The notes under the pieces: model-generated
What the model was told of the DNA's origin: nothing
The model's database searches: none
Seen by the model: only the letters and a program-made list of their open reading frames with translations
Shown: positions 1 through 7,768 of the stretch, piece after piece
Position numbering within the stretch: the first letter of the stretch is position 1
Layout of the letters: each line of letters opens with the position of its first letter
Made by a program: the position numbers and the translations under genes
Source: Pavlovales sp. CCMP2436
Taxonomy: Eukaryota; Haptophyta; Pavlovophyceae; Pavlovales
NCBI GenBank assembly: GCA_026770615.1
Contig: MU631490.1
Coordinates: forward strand, 57,836-71,324
Direction of reading: 5' to 3'
DNA length: 13,489 bases

Positions 1-1619
1 GACGGTGACGGCGGGCTTGGCGGAGGCTGCGGCGGAGGCGGCGGGGGGCTGGCAGTGCTAGGGCGGAGGGCACGGGGCCTTCCTCCACCCAGCGCGCCTT
101 CCAACCTTTGTCCAGGCCTTCCACTTTTTCATCCCATACATCCTCCTATAAACGCTACTCCAGACCAACAACAAGCTCGGCCGCGTCCAGTGCGGGGTGT
201 TGCGCGTCGATCTGAGCAGCAGCGGGCTGAGCGGCGGCTCCATGGGCGGCGACGGGCTGGGCTGCTGGAGCGCCCTGGTTGACAACGGGCCGTGATGCTG
301 CACCACCCTGGGCAGCGACGAGCTGCTGTTGGAGCACCCTGGGCGGCAGCGAGCTAGGCTGCTGTACCGCACTGGGCGGCGGCGGGCTGGGCTGCAGCAG
401 CGCCCTGGGCAGCGGCGGGCTGGGCGGCGAGCTGGCTGGCGGGCTGGGCGGTGGGCTTTGGCGACGGTAGGGGTGGCGTCGATGGAGAGGACTGGGGAGC
501 CGGCTGGGCAGTGTGTTGTGGGTGAACGCACCTTTCTAGCGCCGGCTCAGCGCGCAGCGTGCTCGGCGACGGCAGCGGTAGCGCAGTGCCCATCGACGGC
601 TCGCTCGGTGGCGCACTCTGTGGTGTGTCCGCCGGCACACGCAGCGGCAGTGCGCCCGGGGGCTGGGCTGCTACAGCGCCCTGGGCGGCGGCGGGCTGGG
701 CTGCTGCAGGCTGGGCTACGCCTGACCAGCCGGCAAGCAGGTGGGCTCGGGCTCTCCGCTGGAGGACCTTGGCTCGTCTCCTTGCCGCTTTTGAGTCTCT
801 CTGCTGAGCACGACTCCAGTCGATTGCAGACACCTGCCAGTAGCTGCTTTCTTGCTCTGATACCCACCAACATCTTCTTGCTACTTGCCTCAGCTCCATC
901 AGCTGGGCATGGTCCACACGTGTCCATTTGGCGCGGGGGGGTTTGGCCTTGGCTCGGAGGTTTATAGGCTCGACCTCTACCCTCCTGTACCCCACGTCTA
1001 CTGCTATCATAGCTGCTGCAGCAGCCCGTTGCAACGTTCCTGCTCTTGGCGCGGCAAGTAGACACCTGATCCGCTCCCTCGCTTCGCGCAGCTCGCGCTG
1101 GTTAGCCTTGAGGGCGGAGTCCGCCATTTGCTGCTCGGGAGTGAGCTCGACTCGACTGCGTCGCGCGATGGGCGTGAAGCCATTGCAGTCTCGCGCTAGC
1201 CCAGCAATGGTCCTTCTCTATTCCAGCAACTCCACCCTGGTGTCCATGATGTGATCGCGCTGCATGCACGCCTCCTTGAGCACCTCCCTATCCCGTCGCT
1301 TCTCTGCTCGCATCTGAGCAGGTGACGCGTCAGCGCACCGGGACGAGGGCTTTATGGAAGGGTCGCGATGGTATGGCGGTGCGATCTGAACCGGAGTGTC
1401 GCTTGGATGAGGCCACCCCTCCACTGGCCTTCGACTTCAAGTGGCGCAGCTGGGCCCGCGCCTGCCTCTCCTCCTGGGCATAGGATGCGACAGCGTGCCC
1501 GGCTACGGGAGTGCGTCCAGCTGCTGCGTGCCACGCAAGAGCACGTCTGGCGGTGCCCACCCTCGCTCCCAAGCGGATGCTACTGCGTTGTCGTGGCTGC
1601 TGCAGCTGCTGCTCCGCTC
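1..1619 (-). pseudogene. C-terminal part of a decayed Ala/Gln/Pro-rich repeat protein gene
   Basis: This is the downstream part of the gene that starts near 4133. I do not recognise the family. Read on the minus strand, a charged helical stretch (motif MRAEKRRDREVLKEAC, then ELTPEQQMADSALKANQREL) runs from about 1424 to 800. It is open except for one TAG at 1218-1220. A segment with MIAVDVGYRRVEVEPINL lies within it. After that come Ala/Gln/Pro repeats (AQPAAAQGA-like) down to about 220. The frame changes near 1615, 1430 and 345. Two further TAG codons fall in the last continuation, near 155 and 146. Long charged helices followed by low-complexity repeats suggest a structural or coiled-coil protein or a transposon ORF, but no catalytic motif is visible. 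The gene may continue past the left edge. Confidence 0.4.
220..470. repeat. GC-rich minisatellite encoding Ala/Gln/Pro repeats
   Basis: Imperfect units of about 24-30 bp resembling GGGCTGGGCTGCAGCAGCGC recur here, with a second cluster near 656-725. On the minus strand they encode AQPAAAQGA-like peptides belonging to the decayed gene. Confidence 0.5.
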
Positions 1620-2215
1620 ACGGGGCGGCAGCTGGCGCTGGTGCTGCTCACGGGGCGGCAGCTGGCGCTGGTGCTGCTCTCCGGGCGGCTGCTGCTGCTG
1701 CTCTCCCTGCTGCTGCTCTCCGGGCGGCAGCCGGCGCTGCTGCTGCTCTCCGGGCGGTAGCTGGCGCTGCTCTCGGTGCGGCAGCTGCTGCTCTCCGAGC
1801 GGCTGCTGATGCTAACCGGGCGGCAACTGGCGCTGGTGCTGCTCTCCGGGCGTCGGCTGCTGCTGCTCTCCCTGGTGCTGCTCTCCAGGCGGCGGCTTCT
1901 GCTGCTGCTGCTCACTGGGCGGCAGCTGGCGCTGGTGCTGCTCTCCGAGCGACGGCTGCTGCTGCTCACGGGGCGGTAGCTGGCGCTGGCTCTGCTCTCC
2001 CGGTTATTGCTTTCCCTGCTGCTGCTCTCCGGGCGGCAGCTGACGCTGTTGCTGCTCTCCGGGCGGCTGCTGGCGCTGCAGTTGCTCACGGAGCAGCAGC
2101 AGGCGCTGGTGCCGCTCTTGGGGCGGCGGCTGCTGTTGCTCTCCCTGCTGCTACTAACGGGGCGGCTGCTGCTGCTCACAGGGCGGCAGCTGGCGCTGCT
2201 CTCCCTGCTGCCGAG
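1620..2215. repeat. Interrupted ~30-bp minisatellite (Gln/Pro coding on minus)
   Basis: About 18-20 imperfect units. The commonest is 30 bp and contains GGGCGGCAGCTGGCGCTG followed by GTGCTGCTC and a short linker. Units shorten or lengthen to about 21, 24, 39 or 51 bp, all multiples of three, so the minus-strand Gln/Pro frame is kept across the whole array. On the minus strand the units encode QRQLPPGEQ(H/Q)-like peptides. Stop codons nevertheless interrupt that frame. Confidence 0.75.
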
Positions 2216-2804
2216 CTCGTGTGCGGCCGCCTCCTGTGTCCCCACGGCGTACAGCAGCACGCTCGCCTGCGTGCCCAGCTACACCCTCAGCTGTCTTCTT
2301 CACGTCGACGGGCGGGGCAGCGGCGGCGGCTTGTAGCGCGGCGAGCGCGGCGGTGACGGCTGCAATTGCAGCGGCCGAGCTCCTGGCCTCGTACTCGGCC
2401 TGCAGGAGCTCGTCTCTCCTCGACTGCATGATGGCCATGCTTATTTCGTACTCCTCTCTGGACTCCACGTTGATGATGTAAGAGGTGCTGGCGCGTGCTG
2501 AACCGGACGCTTGCCCGGGGCAGAGTCGGCCGCAGGTGAGCCAGCGGTTGAGTATCGCTGCCTCTCCTCCGTCGAACTCACTGTGCCGACCGCCGCCGAG
2601 CCTGCCGCCGAGCTTGCGGCCGTGCCCATCTCCACCTTTACCAAGGGTGGAGGAGGGGGACGCACCGGCGCTAGGCTCGCAGCAACCGCGCTCTCGAGCT
2701 TCACCATCTCTGCGGCTGCTGCGGCTGCGGCGGCAAATGCGACCACAGCGGTGGCGGCAGCGACGTCTGCGGCGCTGGCAGCAGCATCTTCGGTAGCGGC
2801 GACG
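1620..2804 (-). pseudogene. Middle part of the decayed repeat protein gene, with Gln/Pro-rich array
   Basis: Continuation of the same minus-strand gene. From about 2800 the translation is Ala-rich and then PVRPPPPPLVKVEMG. The frame changes near 2500 into a clearly protein-like stretch, TSYIINVESREEYEISMAIM followed by QSRRDELLQAEYEARSSAA, which predicts an amphipathic helix. Next comes a long Gln/Pro array (REQHQRQLPPGEQQQ-type) that stays in one frame from 2215 to 1620. In that array TAG-TAG at about 2154-2159, a TAA near 2004 and a TAG near 1815 interrupt the frame. Frame slips sit near 2800 and 2500. No known domain is recognised. Repeated low-complexity DNA also makes assembly error a possible cause of some breaks. 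Confidence 0.4.
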
Positions 2805-4133
2805 CGACGGAGGCGGTTTTGGCAGCAGATTGTGCCTTAACTGCAATCTTGGCATTTGTGCGATTGATTGCAGCCTTGTTGGGTCGGATCGCGCCCTCGA
2901 TCGCAAGTGACGAGGGCGTGGGCCCGACCACAATCCAGCCCTCCGAGTCGCCGGCGCGCGTAGATTTGCGGCATGTATTCCTCTGCACCCGCAGTTGTGC
3001 CCTGTACGCAAGTTGGAGCCCCAGGTCGCGCGCCAATCGCCCTTGGCCTTTGGCAGGGGCGCCGACCTTCCCAGCGGAAGGTGCGCTGCCAGCCGCTGAG
3101 CTCAGCGCGCTGCCCTTGGCGCTCGGCGCGCTGGCCGCGGCGCTCGGCACGCCAGCCGTGGTGCTCGGCGCGCTGGCCGTGGCGTTCGGCACGCCGGCCG
3201 CGGTGCCCGGCGCGTTGCCCATGGCGCTCGGCGCGCTTGCCGTGACGCTTGGCGCACCGACCGCGGCGCCCGGCTCGCTGCCCACGGCGCTCAGCGCGCT
3301 GGCCGCGGCGCTCGGTGCGCCGGCTGCGGCGCTGAAGCGGCACGCCGACCGTGGCGCTCGGCACGCCGGCCGCGGCGCTCGGCACGCTGGCCTCGGCGTT
3401 CGGCGTGCTGGCCGCGGCGCTCGGCGCTCCGGCTGCGGTGCCCGGCGCGCTGCCCACAGCGCTTTGCGTGCTGGCCGCGACTCCTGGCCCGCCGCCCGTG
3501 GCGCTCGGCGTGCTGGTCATGGCGCCCGGTCTCGGCGGCGCGCACAGCAGTGCGAACTGCACTGGGTGACACACGCGGTGTAGGCTTTGCCAGCGGTCGC
3601 AGCACCGCTGCGTCGGCGCTGGCCGGGGCATCTCCTTCGAGAATGGCTTGAAGGCGGGCGTAGGCTTGTCCATACAGAGCGACGGGGTCGGCAGCTCGTC
3701 CAAAGTACCCTGTGTCTCGCCCAGCTCCAGCACGCTCGGCTGCAGCTCGCCCGTGCTTGGCTTTTGCCCCTCCAGTGGCTCGTCGAGTCGGGCGCAGGCA
3801 GGCTGGAAGCTGTCCTTCAGCTGGGCCGTATCACGCTTGACGATCTCGTTGGCGCGCCGCGGCAGCTCTCTCGACAGCCGCACGTTACCTTTCGGCGGTT
3901 GCCCAGTCTTGCTCAGCTGGGCCGCGAGCTGCCTAGCCGCCTTCATCCCTTCGAGCAGCGTCTCGCACAGCATGAGGATTGCCGCGATGCGGGTGCTGCA
4001 TTGGCTGTCCGAGTCATATCCTGCAGTCAAAATAGTGGGCCCCGCGCGGCGGCCCAACGGTGCCCCTGAGGTCCCCCAAGTACTATCTCTCTCCACAATC
4101 AGCGTCGACCAACGGCCGACATCGCACGCCTTA
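2805..4133 (-). pseudogene. N-terminal part of the decayed repeat protein gene (unknown family)
   Basis: The minus-strand frame from 4096 (GTG; no convincing ATG start) reads a protein-like segment containing CSTRIAAILMLCETLLEG, then KAARQLAAQLSKTGQPP and RELPRRANEIVKRDTAQLKD. This leads into a heptad-repeat array (x-P-S-A-A-A-S/G) encoded by 21-bp units. Inside the array a 4-bp insertion at 3334-3337 changes the frame. Before it the heptads read Pro-Ser-Ala; after it, the uncorrected frame reads Arg-rich heptads (ERRGQRA) and stays open to 2837. In the corrected frame the array continues into GWIVVGPTPSSLAIEGAIRP and NRTNAKIAVKAQSAAKTA, which look like real coding. The gene's upstream end coincides with the transposon insertion at 4134, so the first exon or start may be displaced or lost. 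Function unknown. Confidence 0.4.
3101..3524. repeat. 21-bp tandem array (20 units) encoding heptads
   Basis: Twenty consecutive units can be laid out. Nineteen are 21 bp, such as CTCGGCGCGCTGGCCGCGGC followed by G; unit 12 (3332-3356) is 25 bp because of an extra GAAG. On the minus strand they encode seven-residue repeats of the form x-P-S-A-A-A-S/G. The array boundaries are sharp on the left (3101) and fade after 3524. Confidence 0.85.
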
Positions 4134-5303
4134 TGGGGGTATTTTGGAACGGTTTATTAGTATACCAAGAACATTCCTGGTCAAAGGTCTCCCAATCAAA
4201 TACAACGCAGACCCGTCCTCGCCCGCTAGGTCGTCGCCCGATGGCGCCGACGCGTAGCGAGCCGCCTGCGGGCGCGGGGGCGCACCTGGGTGCGCGCCTG
4301 GGCGCGCCCGCGGACACGAGCGCGGGCTTGCGCAAGGTCACGAGCATGCGCGTCTAGCGCGGCATCGCGAGCCGCATCGCCAAGACGAAGAGCAAGGCGG
4401 ACATGGAGCTCAACAAGGCCAACAAGCGCGAGAAGGATGCGCCGTACGGCGTGGCGCTCGCGCTCATTCAGACCGAAGCGAGGTAAAGTGGCGCGCTCGA
4501 TCGCGTGCTCAAGCTGCAGAACGCGGACGGCTCGAAGCGATTCCTGCTCGTGAAGCGCTCGACGCTTCACCGGCTCATGGCGAATGGTGGCAAGGACCGC
4601 AAGACGAACGACACGCGCTTGGTCCTGACCGTGCAAGAGGAGGAGATGCTCGCGCTCTACATCCGCCTCAAGAGGCTGGGCGACCAGGCCGTCACCCGCA
4701 AGGAGATCAAGGTGGTGATCATGCTCATCCAGCCCTTTTTTGGCAGGAAAAGCGGCCTCCAGTAGCACCCCACGGGGAATAATACCGCCTATTAGGGGCG
4801 CGCGCGTCCGGCTGTGGGCTGGCACAAACAAGTAACTTGCACACCCGCCGCCCCGACCCGATTGGCACGAATTTAACCCCAGTTGTGCGCGCCCACTTAC
4901 GAAAGTGTCAAAATACCCCAAAAACATGGTCCGGGCCTCATTTTTGGCCGGCTAGCATGCTCGACCTGCGCACCTTATCGGTGTGCCGAGCCGGCAGGAA
5001 GATGCGCTATACTACAGAGAACCCAGCCGAGCCGAGCGCGGCCTTCACCGGGCCGCCAGCGGCCCGCCTGCGGCCTGCCCGCAGATTCCTTCCCAATATA
5101 CCCCCCCCTTTTTTAAGGCCCGAAAAGCGACCTCCAAAAACTGACCAAGACCCGGACTAATTCACTACCCAAAAATCGCGCGCTTCCGGTTGGGAACTCG
5201 CAAGACCCTTGGGCTTGCCCCGCCCCAGCCCCGACCCTGTTTGAGTGAATTGAGCCTTAGTAACATTTGGATCTCCAGAAAAACTGTCCCAAAATACCCC
5301 CCA
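4134..5303 (+). mobile_element. TA-flanked TIR DNA transposon (Tc1/mariner/pogo-like), deletion derivative
   Basis: The left end is TGGGGGTATTTTGGAACGGT from 4134. The right end, read inward on the minus strand from 5303, is TGGGGGGTATTTTGGGACAG. They agree except for one extra G and two substitutions. Both ends are directly flanked by TA (4132-4133 and 5304-5305), the target duplication typical of Tc1/mariner/pogo elements. The 1170-bp element carries a partial transposase frame on the plus strand, with no recognisable DDE catalytic domain in 4766-5280, so it cannot be autonomous. A further copy of the terminal motif (TCAAAATACCCCA, about 4908-4920) lies inside. The insertion abuts the 5' end of the minus-strand repeat-protein gene. 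Confidence 0.75.
4241..4765 (+). pseudogene. Transposase N-terminal fragment, CENP-B/Tc5-type helix-turn-helix
   Basis: The frame from ATG 4241 (MAPTRSEPP) runs to TAG 4763-4765 and is interrupted by TAG at 4355-4357 and TAA at 4484-4486. Between the stops it reads KTKSKADMELNKANKREKD and GVALALIQTEAR. Then comes RFLLVKRSTLHRLM, resembling the first helix-turn-helix that ends in a 'ST L' motif. The segment at 4616-4708 (RLVLTVQEEEMLALYIRL, then GDQAVTRKEI) has the layout of the CENP-B/Tc5-type DNA-binding domain: Leu-x-x-x-x-Glu-Glu, Tyr-Ile, then Thr-Arg-Lys-Glu. Such domains bind transposon ends in pogo/Tc5-like transposases. The catalytic half is absent and the frame ends soon after at FFGRKSGLQ. 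The call rests on motif shape and on the flanking TIRs and TA duplication. Confidence 0.6.
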
Positions 5304-5714
5304 TACTGTGGCGGTTCACCAGGATAAATTTGCGCGCGAAAATCTGCAAACTGGTTTGGGCTTTTACTTATGGCTTTTGGTTATTTTTGAACTGAGTGTT
5401 TCCAAACTGGTTTGCTTTTTACAATGGTTTTTTTTTAACTGAGTGTTTCCAAACTGGATTGGTTTTTACCTATGGATCTAGTTTGGTTTGATTTTTACCT
5501 ATTGATTCTAGTTTGGGAGTCAGCATGTATGTTTAAAAATTGTTGGTACCGCCGCCGGGCCAGGCCGGGCTGCGCCGCGCCGCCGCCGCCGCGAATTAAA
5601 GGCCTCTGAGCTTCTGTATCAGAAAAACTTTGTTTTCATAGGTTCACCAGGATTTTTTCTTCGTTCTTAAGGCACCTCGCTATTTCAGGCCCAGTTTCTT
5701 CACTTTCACCCAAC
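5304..5714. other. Non-coding stretch right of the transposon
   Basis: No supportable gene. It holds the AT-rich tandem repeat, a GC block (5548-5594, CCG-rich) and two copies of GGTTCACCAGGAT (5313-5325 and 5641-5653). One outer copy of AGGCCCAGTTTCTT (5687-5700) foreshadows the inverted-repeat element that follows. Confidence 0.6.
5348..5515. repeat. AT-rich imperfect tandem repeat (47-56 bp units)
   Basis: Units starting AAACTGG begin at 5348, 5404 and 5451. The first two end in AACTGAGTGTTTCC, and each carries a TTTTTAC..ATGG core. Half-unit echoes (CTAGTTTGG, TTTTTACCTAT) continue to about 5515. The repeat lies in non-coding DNA. Confidence 0.6.
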
Positions 5715-6096
5715 AACATTTAGGCCCAGTTTCTTAATGCCCAGCCTTCTTAATGCCCGACTATGACTGAATGCTATGTTATTCTTATATGATGCCCCTT
5801 CAACCGCCGGGAGTATGCAGTCTCTGCGCCCAGGAGGCCCCAGGTGTGAGCGTCTAGGCTTCACTCTTTTGAGTTTGAGCGTCACCTTGCGGTGGTACCG
5901 AAGCGCCAACAGAGCTCGGAGCAGGCGATTTCGTTCGGGTTTTCACGTTCAGTAGTCTCGTCAGTTTGCGCCAGGGCGCCTTGTCTTGTGCGGCCTTGCC
6001 CCAGCTCGGAATAGAAATAATTTTTTGATGCTCGTCTATATACAGTCAGAGACAGGCATAAGAAAGCTCGGCATTAAGAAACTGAGCCTCAATGTT
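5715..6096. mobile_element. MITE-like inverted-repeat element (~60-bp arms)
   Basis: The left arm from 5715 (AACATTTAGGCCCAGTTTCT) and the right arm read inward from 6096 (AACATTGAGGCTCAGTTTCT) match over about 56-60 columns, with around seven to eight mismatches and one gap. The arms include the shared TTAATGCC and TGACTG blocks. The 382-bp unit has no coding capacity. Further partial copies flank it: AGGCCCAGTTTCTT at 5687-5700, an inverted one at 6151-6170, and a 24-bp direct copy of the inner arm at 6184-6207. I could not define a target duplication, so the superfamily is unknown. Confidence 0.65.
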
Positions 6097-6183
6097 TGAG
6101 CCAGTTAAGCATTGTTTGTATGTAAAGGAACTATTGATTGTATGTATTTTGCTAAGAAAGTGAGCCTCACTCTGATTCTCTGC

Positions 6184-6207
6184 TTTCTTAATGCCCGTCT
6201 ATGACTG
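6184..6207 (+). repeat. Direct copy of the MITE inner arm
   Basis: TTTCTTAATGCCCGTCTATG plus ACTG matches 5746-5769 with two mismatches. Together with the inverted copy at 6151-6170 it suggests a second, partly eroded or nested copy of the same element. Confidence 0.6.
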
Positions 6208-6303
6208 TGGCGTACAATCGATTGCATTTGTTTTAATAATGATGCAATCAACGCTCTGAACTTGTTTACGTTTTACTGTAGCGATTCTGAATGGGACTCA
6301 GTT

Positions 6304-6588
6304 GTAAGGGTATGCATGAACTTTCACATATAGTAGCGGTCGTGGACTGCGGTCATGGTGCGCTCGCGGTCTAGGCTGCGGTCGCGGTCTCGCGCGATCG
6401 CGGTCTAGGCTGCGGTCGTAGTCAAGGCAGCGGTCGCGGTCGCGAGCGGTCGCGATTGCGGATGCGGTCGCGGTCTCGAGCGGCCGCGATCTAGACCGCG
6501 GTCGCGGTCTGCTTGCGGACCGTGGTCATGAGCGGTCACGGTCTAGGCTGTGATCGCGGTCTAGGAATTCATGCATGCATACCCTTAC
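6304..6588. mobile_element. Small TIR element with 8-bp target duplication and GCGGTC core
   Basis: The left end GTAAGGGTATGCATG (6304-6318) is a perfect 15-bp inverted repeat of the right end (6574-6588). The flanks are ACTCAGTT (6296-6303) and AGTCAGTT (6589-6596), an 8-bp target duplication with one mismatch. Eight-base duplications are characteristic of hAT-superfamily transposons. The core, about 6336-6566, is a degenerate hexamer satellite of GCGGTC/GGTCGC. It contains no transposase. I infer a non-autonomous hAT-like element; the ends do not match a hAT family I know by sequence. Confidence 0.65.
6336..6566. repeat. GCGGTC hexamer minisatellite
   Basis: Short units built on GCGGTC, often extended to GCGGTCTAGGCT, recur across the core of the 6304-6588 element. 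An inner inverted pair CGCGGTCT/AGACCGCG can form an 8-bp stem. Confidence 0.7.
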
Positions 6589-6596
6589 AGTCAGTT

Positions 6597-7023
6597 GCGG
6601 GCGTCTCGCCCACCAAGGCATCGGCGCATCGCACGTGACCGAGCCCTTATGCACGCTTATTGTGACTCACGATATAATCGGACCGTGCCCTGCTCGTCCT
6701 TCTACTCGTATATGAATAGTTATATCGCTCAATACGGAGTAGCAGATCGGGCATCCGGAGCTGTCCGAACTCCAATTGAGACCCGGCCTTTAGTTGTTAA
6801 GTGGCCGGGCTATAACTAATTACGAATCAGGATGGCGGAGGGGAGATCTAATGTAAAGCTACCAGAGTGATTTATCCGAAGGAGCCGAAGGAGAATGAAA
6901 AGCAGTTCCGGGTCTCTATCAGACAGCATCCGGAGCGATTTCGGGATCTCGACTCGTCATGATATCGGGATCTCGACTCGCAGCGCCCCGGACCGTGTCC
7001 ACCGCCCGGACAGCAGTCCGACG
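6597..7023. other. Non-coding stretch between the small element and the plastid gene
   Basis: No convincing gene. Visible items are a 7-bp stem CCCGGCC/GGCCGGG around 6782-6808, an exact 16-bp direct repeat TCGGGATCTCGACTCG at 6941-6956 and 6965-6980, and a small hairpin CGGAC-AGCA-GTCCG just before 7021. The last part lies downstream of the minus-strand gene and may be its 3' untranslated region. Confidence 0.45.
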
Positions 7024-7677
7024 TTACCCGGGGCGCGGCGACCGCTGCTCGCCCGCCAGCGAAGGGTGGAGCCCGGTTCCCGTCGACTCGACGCCCCCCG
7101 AAGACGCGCTGCCGCTTGTGATGAGACGCCCGTCGGTGTACATGCAGTAGTATCCAGTCTTAGGGTCCGGAAGGCCCTCAAAGCCAATCTGCGAGTCGGC
7201 CGAGGCCGTGTTGTCCTCCTTGCCCACCAGCTCAAAGCTGGCCTCGGCGGTGACCCGAATGCCCACCTGAAGCGGGGCCTTGCCCACCTGCGCTAGCAGC
7301 GCGAGGTGCACCCGCTTCCCATGCTCCTCGATAAGTGAGCGCTGGCGAGCCGCCGCCGCCACGACGGGCAGCTCGGCGACGGCGCAGACGCGGCCGATCG
7401 GCTTCCACTCCGACTCGGCGTCCTTGCGCACGGCCACCTCCGCCGTGCCCCCGCCATCCTTGGAGAGGTCGACGAAACGGTCCCACTGCTTCTTAGCGTT
7501 CAGCTTGCCCTTGGCTGTCTTGGCCTCGCTGCCGGTAGACTTGCCAAAGCCGGCGGAGACCGCCGTTAGCGGACGCGCGCGCGAGATCAAGGACGAGCGC
7601 GGCGCGCTGAAGGCGCCTGCGCCCTGGGCGCAGATGAGCGCGAGCAGCGCAACGCGGACCGCCATCAAGACCCCCAT
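7024..7677 (-). CDS. Plastid-targeted protein, tentatively HHL1-like
   Basis: This is an intact 217-residue frame from ATG 7677 to TAA 7024-7026. The start sits in a good context (GCCATGG); an alternative Met is residue 5. Residues 1-22 form a signal peptide (VALLALICAQGAGA). The predicted cut falls before Phe23, followed by a Ser/Arg-rich transit peptide (FSAPRSSLISRARP). This two-part leader is characteristic of import into secondary plastids. The mature part has KKQWDRFVDL near residues 62-71, EWKPIGRV near 89-96 and ARQRSLIEEHGKRVHLALL near 110-128. From memory this pattern resembles HHL1, a thylakoid protein protecting photosystem II in plants, but I could not run a comparison. Near the end it has GFEGLPDPKTGYYCMYTDG. 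The last ~25 residues are low complexity, and an unseen intron there is possible. It is the only clean gene in the window. Confidence 0.7.
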   Translation of the reverse strand: MGVLMAVRVALLALICAQGAGAFSAPRSSLISRARPLTAVSAGFGKSTGSEAKTAKGKLNAKKQWDRFVDLSKDGGGTAEVAVRKDAESEWKPIGRVCAVAELPVVAAAARQRSLIEEHGKRVHLALLAQVGKAPLQVGIRVTAEASFELVGKEDNTASADSQIGFEGLPDPKTGYYCMYTDGRLITSGSASSGGVESTGTGLHPSLAGEQRSPRPG

Positions 7678-7728
7678 GGCAGAATACGCTCGGCTGTCAG
7701 TTTAAAAAAAAATTAAGCTCAGTAATTC
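7678..7728 (-). promoter_or_regulatory. 5' leader of the plastid-protein gene
   Basis: The 50 bases upstream of ATG 7677 contain a T9 run followed by AAACTGACAGCC on the minus strand. This is probably the 5' untranslated region or core promoter. No clear TATA box is present and no transcription start can be fixed from sequence alone. Confidence 0.25.
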
Positions 7729-7768
7729 TTGCTTGTGAAACGGCAGTCAGCGGTGCTGCTTTGCCTTA
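7729..7768 (+). repeat. 40-bp direct repeat, copy 1
   Basis: TTGCTTGTGAAACGGCAGTC, then AGCGGTGCTGCTTTGCCTTA. It matches 7943-7982 with two C/T differences. This copy lies about 52-91 bases upstream of the start of the plastid-protein gene. Confidence 0.85.

Noticed and set aside
1511..2356. 281-codon plus-strand Ala-rich ORF and other plus-strand ORFs over 1-4000
   Set aside because: They are composition-driven shadows of the minus-strand minisatellites; the non-repeat, protein-like segments are all on the minus strand.
1620..3524. CRISPR-like array
   Set aside because: Units are contiguous with no spacers of unique sequence; they are minisatellites in a eukaryotic context.
2837..4096. 419-codon minus-strand ORF as a real full-length protein
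   Set aside because: Its second half is the frame-shifted reading of the 21-bp array after a GAAG insertion; the coherent coding continues in another frame.
6782..6808. Terminator or tRNA-like structure around the CCCGGCC/GGCCGGG stem
   Set aside because: A single short stem without T-run, clover-leaf arms or tRNA box sequences.
6571..6819. 82-codon plus-strand ORF
   Set aside because: It begins inside the terminal repeat of the 6304-6588 element, with no recognisable domain and irregular composition.
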